Shown here: positions 17,900 through 25,442 of the stretch, one piece after another
Layout of the letters: each line of letters opens with the position of its first letter
Position numbering within the stretch: position 1 is the stretch's first letter
Assembly: GCF_021648855.1 (NCBI RefSeq)
Contig: NZ_JAKJHX010000030.1
Location: 1-40,485 of the forward strand
Direction of reading: 5' to 3'
Origin: Tychonema litorale BBK16
Lineage (GTDB): Bacteria; Cyanobacteriota; Cyanobacteriia; Cyanobacteriales; Microcoleaceae
DNA length: 40,485 nt
Program-made: the position numbers and the translations under genes
Notes under the pieces: generated by a model
Told to the model about the DNA's origin: nothing
The model's database searches: none
Seen by the model: the letters and a program-made list of their open reading frames with translations, nothing else

Positions 17900-18676
17900 A
17901 TGCAAGTAGTTATCCTAGCCGGCGGTCTTGGTACTCGTCTCAGAGAAGAAACTGAATTTCGTCCTAAACCCTTAGTTGATGTCGGCGGATATCCGATTCT
18001 TTGGCACATCATGAAGATATATGCACACTACAACTTCCAAGACTTTATTGTGTGCTTGGGTTATCGGGGTAACATGATTAAAGAATATTTCCTTAATTAT
18101 GAAGCGATGAACAATGACTTTACGATCTGTTTAGGTCGCAAAAATAGCATCACTTATCAGGAGGAACATCGAGAACAAAATTTTAATGTTACCCTAGCTG
18201 AAACTGGTGCGGAAAGTATGACGGGAGGGCGGGTAAAACGGATCGAAAAATATATCGATCGCGATAATTTCATGGTGACATACGGTGATGGAGTTGCTGA
18301 TGTCAATATTGAAGAATTACTGGCTTTTCACAAAGCTCATGGTAAGCTGGCAACTGTGACGACGTTTCGCCCTATTTCTAGATTTGGAATTTTAGATGTA
18401 GATAGTGAAGGGCGCGTACTTGAATTTGCTGAGAAACCTCAAATAGATGGTTGGATTAGTGTTGGATATATGATATTGAATCGTCGGGTTTTTGAGTATT
18501 TGGATGGAGATGATTGTATCTTGGAACAGGAGCCGATGCAGCGTTTGGCAGCAGACGGAGAGTTAATGGCTTATCGTCATGAGGGATTTTTCTTTGCGAT
18601 GGATACTTTTCGAGAATACAAGTATTTAAATGAGCTTTGGGATCGAGGAGAAGCTCCTTGGAAGGTGTGGGAATAG
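17900..18676 (+). CDS. rfbF: Glucose-1-phosphate cytidylyltransferase
   Basis: The 258-residue protein makes CDP-glucose from CTP and alpha-D-glucose-1-phosphate, the first step towards CDP-linked 3,6-dideoxyhexoses and other CDP-sugars of O-antigen and exopolysaccharide. The nucleotidyltransferase signature is at the N terminus (VVILAGGLGTRLREET, then FRPKPLVDVG with the catalytic lysine), followed by GYRGNMIKEYF and VTYGDGVAD, all typical of RfbF. Full length and cytosolic. The usual partners rfbG (CDP-glucose 4,6-dehydratase) and rfbH do not follow; the next gene is an acyl-CoA dehydrogenase homologue. It is preceded by an AT-rich region shared with the divergent toxin gene, with no clear Shine-Dalgarno sequence before the ATG. 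Confidence 0.95.
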   Translation: MQVVILAGGLGTRLREETEFRPKPLVDVGGYPILWHIMKIYAHYNFQDFIVCLGYRGNMIKEYFLNYEAMNNDFTICLGRKNSITYQEEHREQNFNVTLAETGAESMTGGRVKRIEKYIDRDNFMVTYGDGVADVNIEELLAFHKAHGKLATVTTFRPISRFGILDVDSEGRVLEFAEKPQIDGWISVGYMILNRRVFEYLDGDDCILEQEPMQRLAADGELMAYRHEGFFFAMDTFREYKYLNELWDRGEAPWKVWE

Positions 18677-18682
18677 GGAATT

Positions 18683-18713
18683 GGGCATCGGGCATCGGGC
18701 ATCGGGCATTGGG
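18683..18713. repeat. GGGCATC short tandem repeat
   Basis: Four tandem units of GGGCATC/GGGCATT lie directly after the rfbF stop. A shorter version (three units) is at 2346-2363 upstream of the lpxB-like gene. This is a common low-complexity intergenic filler in filamentous cyanobacteria, with no coding role. Confidence 0.7.
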
Positions 18714-18785
18714 AATAGGTAGCTGTTTCTCTCTCTCCCCTCTCCCTCTTGCTAAGTAAACCAGTCTGAAAAAGCGGAATATCAA

Positions 18786-18816
18786 GATTCCCGACTTCTT
18801 TAAAAAGTCGGGAATC
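18786..18816. terminator. 12-bp perfect hairpin upstream of the acyl-CoA dehydrogenase-like gene
   Basis: GATTCCCGACTT (18786-18797) pairs perfectly with AAGTCGGGAATC (18805-18816) around a 7-base loop. No U-run follows, so it may be a palindromic repeat or a transcript-end hairpin for rfbF. It ends 35 bases before the next start codon. Confidence 0.5.
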
Positions 18817-18851
18817 TGACAGTCAAAGCATTTTATGTTAATTAGATTTAG

Positions 18852-19922
18852 ATGGATTTTCCAGATATTCTCAACAGCACAGAAACGTACCTAAAAAACT
18901 TCGTTGCAGGCGATGCTGAACTTATCGACAGCAACTCGGAAGTGCTGAAAAAAGCACTTATAGGGTTGGAAGAGCGATCGCTTTTAGTTTTGCGAGTTCC
19001 GCAAAAATGGGGAGGTGCAGATATCGATGCAGAAACTTTTTATGAATATCAGGAATTGACAGCGCGATATTCCGGCGCTTTAGGTTTTCTGCAAACTCAA
19101 CACTATAGCGCCACTTCGATGCTTGCTAATAGCGATAATGAAGTGCTAAAAAGTAGATGCTTGTCTGCGATCGCCCTGGGAGAGTTGCGATTGGGTGTTG
19201 GGTTTTCGCATTTAAGGCGATCGGGCAATCCTGCTGTGACAGCAACTCCCGCAAAAGATGGTTATTTACTGTCTGGACAAGTTCCTTGGGTAACAGGTTT
19301 TGGATTATTTCACAAGTTTATTGTCGCTGCTGTGCTTCCTGACAATCGCGCTGTTTTCGGCTTGCTACCATTGGCTAATGTTGAATCAGAATCTGGTAAA
19401 ATTGCTTGTGGCGAAATTATGCCATTAATTGCGATGAATTCGACTAATACTGTGGCAGTAACTCTGACTAATTGGTTGTTAGATGAATCACAAATTATTT
19501 CATTTCAACCCAAAGAGTGGATTAGGGAAAACGATCGCAAAAATGTACTTAATTTTCTCCCAGCTACTTTTGGTTGCATTCGAGCTGGATTGGATATAGT
19601 TGAAGCAGTAGCTAAGGCTAAAAATTCAGATTCGATCGCTGATGCTTGTCAAACACTCCAAAATAAGCTCGATCGCCTAAAACAGAATTTCCAACAATCT
19701 CAGTATAGCAGCACAGCCGAAAAACTAGCGCTGCGAGCCAAAGCCATTGATTTAGCGGTGCGCTGTGGGCACGCGGCGGTGGTGGTTTCCAGCGGTGCTG
19801 CTAACAGCAAAATGCACCCAGCGGGGAGGGTTTATCGAGAAGCTTTGGTGTATACTGTTTCGGGGCAAACTAAGGATGTGATGGCTGCAACGCTCGATCG
19901 GATTGTAGGGTGCGTCAGCTAG
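18852..19922 (+). CDS. Acyl-CoA dehydrogenase-like flavoprotein
   Basis: The 356-residue protein follows the acyl-CoA dehydrogenase fold order. There is an N-terminal helical region, then RVPQKWGGADIDAETFYEYQELTARYSG where substrate-pocket helices lie, a middle beta domain (GELRLGVGFSHLRR, GYLLSGQVPWVTGFG) and a shortened C-terminal helical part. The protein is shorter than typical members (about 380-400 residues), and the usual C-terminal catalytic Glu region is not obvious, so the reaction (alpha,beta-dehydrogenation or a flavin-dependent hydroxylase-type activity) is uncertain. The last six residues, IVGCVS, and the stop codon fall in a dispersed palindromic repeat, so the original C terminus has probably been replaced. 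The ATG lies 35 bases after a strong hairpin. Confidence 0.78.
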   Translation: MDFPDILNSTETYLKNFVAGDAELIDSNSEVLKKALIGLEERSLLVLRVPQKWGGADIDAETFYEYQELTARYSGALGFLQTQHYSATSMLANSDNEVLKSRCLSAIALGELRLGVGFSHLRRSGNPAVTATPAKDGYLLSGQVPWVTGFGLFHKFIVAAVLPDNRAVFGLLPLANVESESGKIACGEIMPLIAMNSTNTVAVTLTNWLLDESQIISFQPKEWIRENDRKNVLNFLPATFGCIRAGLDIVEAVAKAKNSDSIADACQTLQNKLDRLKQNFQQSQYSSTAEKLALRAKAIDLAVRCGHAAVVVSSGAANSKMHPAGRVYREALVYTVSGQTKDVMAATLDRIVGCVS

Positions 19923-19967
19923 CAGAACTTTTTCTATAATCGTCGGATATCGCCTGACGCACCCTAC
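19905..19967. repeat. Palindromic repeat GTAGGGTGCGTCAG...CTGACGCACCCTAC
   Basis: Fourteen-base arms at 19905-19918 and 19954-19967 are perfect inverted copies with a 35-base loop. A second element with the same arms is nested in the 22062-22186 palindrome. The left arm encodes the end of the acyl-CoA dehydrogenase-like gene, and the right arm encodes part of the convergent small reading frame. Confidence 0.75.
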
Positions 19968-20181
19968 GAATATGATTATTTCCGGGGCAGTGGTGAGAAT
20001 TAGGGAACCACTTACACTTAATGATTCCACCGGATATCTCTTCTAACTTAGCAGGAGTGTGACCTACACCGAATATATCAAGATTGAGATTGAGGGCTAC
20101 TTTCGCGGCGTAAGCAATGTACAAAATACAAGGTAGTGATACAGAAAATATTACTATTTTAGCAATTAGATTATTATTCAT
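19915..20181 (-). CDS. Small hypothetical protein with N-terminal membrane helix
   Basis: I do not recognise a family. The 88-residue frame starts with ATG and encodes one hydrophobic helix (residues 6-28, IAKIVIFSVSLPCILYIAYAAKV), followed by a segment with GVGHTPAKLEEISGGIIKCKW and a His/Cys patch (NSHHCPGNN). The last 18 or so residues (from RRVRQA) are encoded by the palindromic repeat and its loop, and the stop overlaps the end of the convergent dehydrogenase-like gene by eight bases. It may be a real small membrane protein whose tail has been rewritten by the repeat, or a remnant. No clear Shine-Dalgarno sequence is seen. Confidence 0.35.
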   Translation of the reverse strand: MNNNLIAKIVIFSVSLPCILYIAYAAKVALNLNLDIFGVGHTPAKLEEISGGIIKCKWFPNSHHCPGNNHIRRVRQAISDDYRKSSAS

Positions 20182-20187
20182 CAGATT

Positions 20188-20310
20188 GTGCTAGAAAATT
20201 TGGCTCATGTTGACCAGTTACCAGCCACAAACATCACTTTAGTTATTGGAATATTGTGTCTTTTAGGAGGTTCTGGCTCTCCGGTATCGGTGTTAGCTTT
20301 TGTGGCTTGA
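20188..20310 (+). CDS. Possible 40-residue membrane miniprotein or gene remnant
   Basis: A GTG-initiated frame of 40 codons encodes a short polar head followed by a hydrophobic stretch (ITLVIGILCLLGGSGSPVS) and ends at TGA 20308-20310, 46 bases before the DUF1995 gene. It is divergent from the small minus-strand frame. There is no clear ribosome-binding site and no recognised family. I list it because its composition is membrane-protein-like; chance or a remnant is about as likely. Confidence 0.18.
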   Translation: MLENLAHVDQLPATNITLVIGILCLLGGSGSPVSVLAFVA

Positions 20311-20356
20311 TGCTGTAAAATTAGATTGATATAATTTTAGTAGAAAAATCAGATTA

Positions 20357-21103
20357 ATGACCGAACTACCAAAGGATCTCGATGATGCGATCGCACAATC
20401 CCGCATTGCAACCGCAGCCGCCCTCTCAGATGGCAAAACTCTACTGCAAGTTGAATTAGTATTCCCAGAAATCGCACTCCAAGCACAGTTTATCGCCGCC
20501 CAATTCCTCCCTGAATTTGAAGACATTCACTCTGGGGTGAAAGTCTTCTTTCCCGATGCTGGTTCAGCAGCCCTCGCCCGTCGCGATTGGGGACAAACAG
20601 CCTTTAAGATAACAGACTTGGGAAGCAGCCGCACGGCTGTTGAAGATAAAATAGAACCGGAAGACCAACTGTTTTTATTGATCAATCCCGCAGCCGTGGA
20701 AGTTGCTCAAGTTGAAAGACTGTATGTAGCTGCGGCCGATCGCCCCGTAATTATACTTAACCCCCGCCTGGAAGACGTTGCTACTATAGGTATAGGCTAT
20801 GCAGGGCGTCAACTGCGCGATCGATTCCTTAGCAAAATCGAATCCTGTTACTACATCAGACCTCTAGAAGATGCAGCTCTATTCCGCTGCTACCCTCAAT
20901 CCTGGCAAGTTTGGCTGGAAACAAACGAAGAATATCAACTAATTTCCGAAACTGCCCAAAAACCGGTCGGAGACGATTTAGAACGGATTTTAGCTAGAGC
21001 CCAGGGAATAGCAGATCCTGATTCCACTGCGCCTGCAAAACCGATAAAAAAGAAAGGTTTTCTTGCGGAACTCCAGACATTTCTGAAAGCTTTGACTCAA
21101 TGA
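20357..21103 (+). CDS. DUF1995 family protein
   Basis: The 248-residue protein is a DUF1995 member, a family restricted largely to cyanobacteria and plastids; plant relatives include the LPA3-type factor linked to photosystem II assembly. Recognisable parts are the N-terminal PKDLDDAIAQSRIATAAALSDGKTLLQVELVFPE, quoted only as its key sections (DLDDAIAQ, LQVELVFPE), then FPDAGSAALARRDW and the central LLINPAAVEVAQVERL and VIILNPRLEDV strands. The C terminus is basic (PIKKKGFLAEL). No membrane segment is seen. A molecular function is not established; a role in photosystem maintenance is only by analogy. A good rho-independent terminator follows. Confidence 0.85.
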   Translation: MTELPKDLDDAIAQSRIATAAALSDGKTLLQVELVFPEIALQAQFIAAQFLPEFEDIHSGVKVFFPDAGSAALARRDWGQTAFKITDLGSSRTAVEDKIEPEDQLFLLINPAAVEVAQVERLYVAAADRPVIILNPRLEDVATIGIGYAGRQLRDRFLSKIESCYYIRPLEDAALFRCYPQSWQVWLETNEEYQLISETAQKPVGDDLERILARAQGIADPDSTAPAKPIKKKGFLAELQTFLKALTQ

Positions 21104-21130
21104 TAACGGTTGCGGAAACAGAATTAACAG

Positions 21131-21180
21131 CTTGCCAGTTTTGATGTAAGTAAATACTGGCGAGTTTTACTCAATTTTTA
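21131..21180 (+). terminator. Rho-independent terminator-like hairpin after the DUF1995 gene
   Basis: CTTGCCAGT (21131-21139) pairs with ACTGGCGAG (21155-21163), nine pairs including one G-U, with a 15-base loop. It is followed by TTTTACTCAATTTTT. It lies 28 bases after the DUF1995 stop. Confidence 0.55.
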
Positions 21181-21190
21181 TACAAAGCAG

Positions 21191-21226
21191 TATAATGGGT
21201 GAGACCCCTCTTAGGGACGAGAGGGG
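21191..21226 (+). promoter_or_regulatory. TATAAT box and 5' leader hairpin upstream of the phosphatase gene
   Basis: A perfect TATAAT lies at 21191-21196, with no good -35 element at the usual distance. A strong eight-pair hairpin follows in the predicted leader (CCCCTCTT 21205-21212 with GAGAGGGG 21219-21226, loop AGGGAC). Transcription would start near the foot of the hairpin, so the stem may protect the 5' end or act in regulation. Confidence 0.4.
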
Positions 21227-21298
21227 AAGAAGTCGCAGCAAAATTAGATGCTGTTACCTACGGGTTTGTTTTTGGAGTCAGGGAACCGAATAAGTACA

Positions 21299-22063
21299 AT
21301 GGAGCATCGGCGCATTGTTATTGGCGATGTACATGGGCATTATGATGGCTTAATGACCTTGCTGGAGGCGCTGGCCCCTGGCTCGGACGATCGCGTTTAT
21401 TTTCTGGGAGATTTGATCGATCGCGGGCCCAAGAGCGCTCAAGTATTAGAATTTGTTAAGGAAAGTTCTTATCAGACTCTGTTGGGAAACCACGAACAAC
21501 TGATGTTAAACGCTTTAGTGGATGGGCTTGTGGATGTACGAGCATGGCAAGCTTGGCTTTGCAGTGGCGGCGATACCACGATAGACAGTTACAGGGAGAC
21601 GGGGATGATGCCACACAAGCACTTAGAGTGGATGCGATCGCTCCCCACGCACCTTGACTTGGGCGATATCTGGCTAGTCCACGCGGGTGTTCATCCCACG
21701 ATCCCTATTGAGGAGCAGTCTAGCGAACAACTCTGCTGGATTCGGAAGGAATTTCACAATATCTCTAAACCATATTTTCCTGATAAATTAATTATTACGG
21801 GTCATACGATCACTTTTACTTTTGAGGGTGTTAGGCCTGGCGAATTAGTTAGAGGACAAGGGTGGTTAGATATTGACACGGGTGCTTATCATCCTAAGAG
21901 TGGCTGGCTAACAGGATTTGACCTCGATTACCGCCGAGTTTATCAAGTTAATGTATTTAATAATCAAGTCCGAATTTTGCCCTTTGATGAATTGGTGAGA
22001 CCGATGAAATCGCAGCTAACTTCATTACCTAAGCCTGTTCTGAGCGGAGTTTCTTCAGAGTAA
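21299..22063 (+). CDS. PPP-type metallophosphoesterase (serine/threonine protein phosphatase-like)
   Basis: From ATG 21299 the product has 254 residues and opens with MEHRRIVIGDVHGHYDG. The PPP-superfamily motifs are all present: GDVHG (metal site 1), GDLIDRGP (bridging Asp), GNHEQ (Asn and catalytic His), then HAGVHP and TGHT (metal-binding His). The layout matches the bacterial PrpA/ApaH-like phosphatases that dephosphorylate Ser/Thr proteins or nucleotides. An in-frame ATG at 21248 would add 17 residues (MLLPTGLFLESG...). I prefer 21299 because family homology begins there, although neither start has a strong Shine-Dalgarno sequence. It is a soluble cytosolic enzyme. The Ser/Thr kinases 2-4 kb downstream make protein phospho-Ser/Thr a possible substrate, but that is only inference. 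Confidence 0.9.
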   Translation: MEHRRIVIGDVHGHYDGLMTLLEALAPGSDDRVYFLGDLIDRGPKSAQVLEFVKESSYQTLLGNHEQLMLNALVDGLVDVRAWQAWLCSGGDTTIDSYRETGMMPHKHLEWMRSLPTHLDLGDIWLVHAGVHPTIPIEEQSSEQLCWIRKEFHNISKPYFPDKLIITGHTITFTFEGVRPGELVRGQGWLDIDTGAYHPKSGWLTGFDLDYRRVYQVNVFNNQVRILPFDELVRPMKSQLTSLPKPVLSGVSSE

Positions 22064-22186
22064 GCTGTAGAGCATTTAAACCACTAACTATCCAGGTAGG
22101 GTGCGTCAGTTAGAACACTAACTATACATGGGAAACGCCTTAAAACTGATGCACCCTACAATCGTCTTTTAAATGCGTAACAGCTT
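22062..22186. repeat. 125-bp nested palindrome (MITE-like element)
   Basis: An outer imperfect inverted repeat (22062-22080 against 22168-22186, AAGCTGT...GCATTTAAA) encloses an inner one, GTAGGGTGCGTCAGTT (22096-22111) against 22144-22159 with one mismatch. The inner arms are the same as those of the 19905-19967 element. It fills the space between the convergent phosphatase and M48 genes and may act as a terminator for both. Confidence 0.65.
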
Positions 22187-22202
22187 AGATTGAGAAAAAT
22201 GA

Positions 22203-23054
22203 TTAAGAACCAAGAAGTCTGCGAATTTCCTGTCTGTAAACTGCATTGTTCAAGCCTTCACCCGTAGCCAGATCCGGCTCGATTCGCTGTTCGATCGCAC
22301 TAATTCGAGAGGCTGTATCCGGGTGAGTGTTCAAAATGCTGGGAGGAGAAGGTTTGTTGAGCAACTTTTTCATGAAATCAACCATCCCAGATTGAGCGTA
22401 GCCCGATCGCCCCATTATTTGCAATCCCAACTGATCCGCTTCGTATTCAGCTTGGCGACTGCGGGGACGGCGCAAGGCCAGTTCCACCCCGATCTTTACT
22501 GCTTGAGAGCGATCGAGCCCAGTGGCCGAAGCTACACCAGAGGCGATCGCCATTTGACGCATTTGTTTAATCGCGTGGCGAGCACTAATGTGACCGATTT
22601 CATGGCTGATCACGCTGGCTAATTGAGCTTCATTGTCCGCCGCCGTCATCAAACCTTTGTTTACATAAACAAAACCGCCCATTGTCGCAAAAGCATTAAT
22701 ATTGTCGTCGTCTACCACCTGAAAAGTATAGGGAATATTTGGGCGATCGCTCTCTTCGGCCAGTCGCTGACCAATGCCGTTGATGTATGCTGTAGTAGCG
22801 CGATCGGTGTCAAGTTTAAACTCCTTACCCGCCAACTCCTGATTGATTTGTCTGCCAATAGCGACTTCTTGGCGATCGGACAAATTCGACAATTGAATAA
22901 CTTGAATACCTCGAAAAATCAGTTCTGGCAAAGAAAATGCTTGCATCGGTTCTGGGGAAACTAGCCAGATTTCCGCAGCTACAATCAGCGACAGAAACAG
23001 ATAAATTCCGCGACCATAAGTACGTCGAATTGTTAACCAAGATTTTTTAATCAT
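22203..23054 (-). CDS. M48 family zinc metalloprotease, membrane-anchored or exported
   Basis: The 283-residue protein carries the zinc site HEIGH at residues 151-155 and the third ligand E205 in EYEADQLG, as in the M48 peptidases of the BepA/LoiP/Oma1 type. An N-terminal hydrophobic segment (residues 16-32, GIYLFLSLIVAAEIWLV) after a basic start suggests export across the inner membrane, with possible cleavage, so it should act in the periplasm on outer-membrane or misfolded proteins. Upstream conserved parts include QINQEL and AFATMGGFVYVNKGLM, the latter being the family edge strand. No TPR tail, unlike BepA. It is a single gene convergent with the phosphatase. Confidence 0.92.
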   Translation of the reverse strand: MIKKSWLTIRRTYGRGIYLFLSLIVAAEIWLVSPEPMQAFSLPELIFRGIQVIQLSNLSDRQEVAIGRQINQELAGKEFKLDTDRATTAYINGIGQRLAEESDRPNIPYTFQVVDDDNINAFATMGGFVYVNKGLMTAADNEAQLASVISHEIGHISARHAIKQMRQMAIASGVASATGLDRSQAVKIGVELALRRPRSRQAEYEADQLGLQIMGRSGYAQSGMVDFMKKLLNKPSPPSILNTHPDTASRISAIEQRIEPDLATGEGLNNAVYRQEIRRLLGS

Positions 23055-23147
23055 AATGAATACGTGTTTGATTTCTTTGTTCGCGTAGAGTGATTCACTA
23101 TCTATCAGTTTAGTTATGGAAACGGAGAATAGGGCAGCGTCGTTTTG

Positions 23148-25340
23148 CTACTTGAGTTTTTCGATCTCAAATTGTGAATCTTTATAACCCCCAGTGAGTC
23201 CTTGATCGAGAAAGATTTTCCCGGCTTTTTGAAAGTCACTAATCGCTCCTGCTTTGTCTCCTAAAGAGCGCCGAACTACGGCTCTACCGTAGTATGCCGC
23301 AGCATAATTCGGATTGATTCTAATTGCTTGGACATAATCTGCGATCGCACTATTGTAATTATTTAACTGTTGATAAATCTTAGCTCGATTAGCGTAAGCT
23401 TCCGCATCATTGGGATTGAGGGCAATTGCTGAGGTAAAATCGGCGATCGCACCCTGTGGATCTCCCCCTGCGTTGCGAGCCAAACCCAGGTTGCTAAAAG
23501 CATTATAATCATTCGGATTGACTGTCACCGCTTGAGTGCAATCTTCAATTGCTTTCGGATAATTCTTCAAATTCAAATAAGCAATACAGCGATTGTTGTA
23601 AGGAATGGCATCCTTATCGCTGAGAGAAATAGCCTTAGTACAATCGTCAATTGCTGCTTGATGCGCTCCCAAATTCAACTGCGTACTGCACCGATTAGCG
23701 TAAGCATCTGCATTCTTGGGATCGATCGCAATTACCTGAGAATAATCCACGAAAGCCCCCTTATAATCTCCCAAATGAAAGCGAGCCCTCCCCCGGCTGT
23801 ACAAAGCTTTAGTATCTTGAGCATCGACTCGAATTGCCTCTGTATAATCCCCAATTGCTCCCTGCAAATCGCCAGCAGCAGCGCGAGCTAATCCCCGCGA
23901 ATGATAACCTTTAGCCAGAGTTGGTTCCAACCGAATCACCTCACTAAAGTCTTGAATTGCTGTCTTGTAATCTTGTAAATCTAAATAAACAAGACCTCGC
24001 TCATAATAAGTATCGACATCATTGGGCTGGAGACTCAAAGCCTGAGTATAATCTTCAAGAGCTCCTCGCTTGTCATTAAAATCGTAGCGAGCTAAACCTC
24101 GGTTAAAATAAGCCTGGAAATAATTAGGATTTAGAGAAATTGCCTGAGAATAATCTGCAATCGATTCCTGATACTTTTTCAAATCGTAATTAGCATTTGC
24201 CCGCCCATAAAAAGCCTCAGCATTATTAGGATTGAATTTAATTGAATTGGTAAAAGACTGGACTGCTCCAGCAGCATCTTGATTACGAGACTTGACTAAC
24301 CCCTGTTCGTAATATTCCTTAGCTTTAATAGGACTCGGACGGTTCCAGTAATTAAAAAACAATATTAAACCTAGTGCTGTCCCCAATCCAGCTAAAGCCA
24401 ATAACCAAAACTGGCTTCCTAGAAGCCAGCTAGCAGAAGACGTTAATTTCGACTGATAAGCGTTTGTCTTCTGAGCGTTATTTGCTGAATCTTGGCGACT
24501 TCGGATCTTACTCAAAGCCTCCAAAACTTCCTGTGCAGATTGATAACGCTTGCCAAATTGATGACAGACCATTTTGTCAATAATATTAGCCAGATTACTA
24601 GAACATTGAGCTCGGTTGCGCCAGACGATTTCTCCGGTATGAGAAGGGTTTGGATCTTGCAATTTTGGCAAATCTGTACCGGGTAATCCCGTAATAGCTT
24701 GGATTGCCATCATCCCGACTGCATAGAGATCGCTGCTAAATTGCGGGTTGCCTTGAAATTGTTCGATCGGCATATAAGCCGGAGTTCCTGTCGCAATTGT
24801 TCTCGGAAATTCTGTATCATATTCACCGAGGTGAGTCGTAACTTCTTTGACTGAGCCGAAGTCAATTAAAACTAATTTCCCGTCGGGTTTGCGACGAATC
24901 AAATTAGATGGATTGACATCACGGTGAATGACTCCCTGAGAGTGCACAAATCTGAGAAGTTCTAAGACTTCTTCTAATAGGGTTATGACTTGTTGTTCTA
25001 ACCAAGGTTTACCAGCTAAGATTTCTCTATTTAGTGGTTGTCCCGGCACGAATTCTTCGACGAGGTAGAACTGATTGCTGTCTTCAAAATATGCTAGTAA
25101 AAATGGAACTTGATCGTGTTTTCCTAGTTTTTCTAGAATTTCTGCTTCTTGTTTAAATAAGCGGTAAGCAGTTTTGAGGACTGTGGAAGTATTGCCTGGT
25201 GGCCGCAGTTGTTTGACTACACATTGAGGGTGGTTGGGGCGGCGAGTATCGACAGATAAATAGGTTTGTCCGAAAGCCCCGGAGCTGAGTATTTGGACTA
25301 CGCGGTAACGTCCGTCTAGAAGTTGACCAACCATGTTCAT
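23148..25340 (-). CDS. Membrane Ser/Thr protein kinase with eleven C-terminal TPRs
   Basis: From ATG 25340 the product has about 730 residues. The kinase domain is complete: glycine loop SSGAFGQTY, VAIK-type lysine K43 in CVVKQL, HRDVNPSN (D141), DFG at 160-162 and GTPAYMPIEQ. A transmembrane helix (about 310-330) separates it from eleven 34-residue TPRs that should face outside the cytoplasm. TPRs 7 and 8 carry NRC and DC cysteines. A TTG at 25409 would add 23 residues, SYQFPIPNYQFPIPN and so on, but that stretch is encoded by an AATTGGG tandem repeat, so I reject it; ATG 25334 is a second candidate. The upstream neighbour is a paralogous pseudokinase with the same architecture, 102 bases away, probably co-expressed. 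Confidence 0.9.
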   Translation of the reverse strand: MNMVGQLLDGRYRVVQILSSGAFGQTYLSVDTRRPNHPQCVVKQLRPPGNTSTVLKTAYRLFKQEAEILEKLGKHDQVPFLLAYFEDSNQFYLVEEFVPGQPLNREILAGKPWLEQQVITLLEEVLELLRFVHSQGVIHRDVNPSNLIRRKPDGKLVLIDFGSVKEVTTHLGEYDTEFPRTIATGTPAYMPIEQFQGNPQFSSDLYAVGMMAIQAITGLPGTDLPKLQDPNPSHTGEIVWRNRAQCSSNLANIIDKMVCHQFGKRYQSAQEVLEALSKIRSRQDSANNAQKTNAYQSKLTSSASWLLGSQFWLLALAGLGTALGLILFFNYWNRPSPIKAKEYYEQGLVKSRNQDAAGAVQSFTNSIKFNPNNAEAFYGRANANYDLKKYQESIADYSQAISLNPNYFQAYFNRGLARYDFNDKRGALEDYTQALSLQPNDVDTYYERGLVYLDLQDYKTAIQDFSEVIRLEPTLAKGYHSRGLARAAAGDLQGAIGDYTEAIRVDAQDTKALYSRGRARFHLGDYKGAFVDYSQVIAIDPKNADAYANRCSTQLNLGAHQAAIDDCTKAISLSDKDAIPYNNRCIAYLNLKNYPKAIEDCTQAVTVNPNDYNAFSNLGLARNAGGDPQGAIADFTSAIALNPNDAEAYANRAKIYQQLNNYNSAIADYVQAIRINPNYAAAYYGRAVVRRSLGDKAGAISDFQKAGKIFLDQGLTGGYKDSQFEIEKLK

Positions 25341-25343
25341 AGT

Positions 25344-25431
25344 GGGAATTGGTAATTGGGAATTGGGAATTGGGAATTGGTAATTGGGAATTGGGAATTG
25401 ATATGACAACTGTTAGCTGTTAGCTGTTAAC
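25344..25431. repeat. GGGAATT and GTTAGCT short tandem repeats
   Basis: Bases 25344-25400 are tandem GGGAATTG/GGTAATTG units, followed by three GTTAGCT-type units near 25410-25431. They fill the space between the two kinase genes and create a spurious in-frame N-terminal extension of the downstream kinase. Confidence 0.8.
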
Positions 25432-25442
25432 TGATTAAGAAT

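Noticed and set aside
25344..25431. Short tandem repeats that could suggest a CRISPR array
   Set aside because: Units are 7-8 bases without unique spacers and without cas genes nearby.
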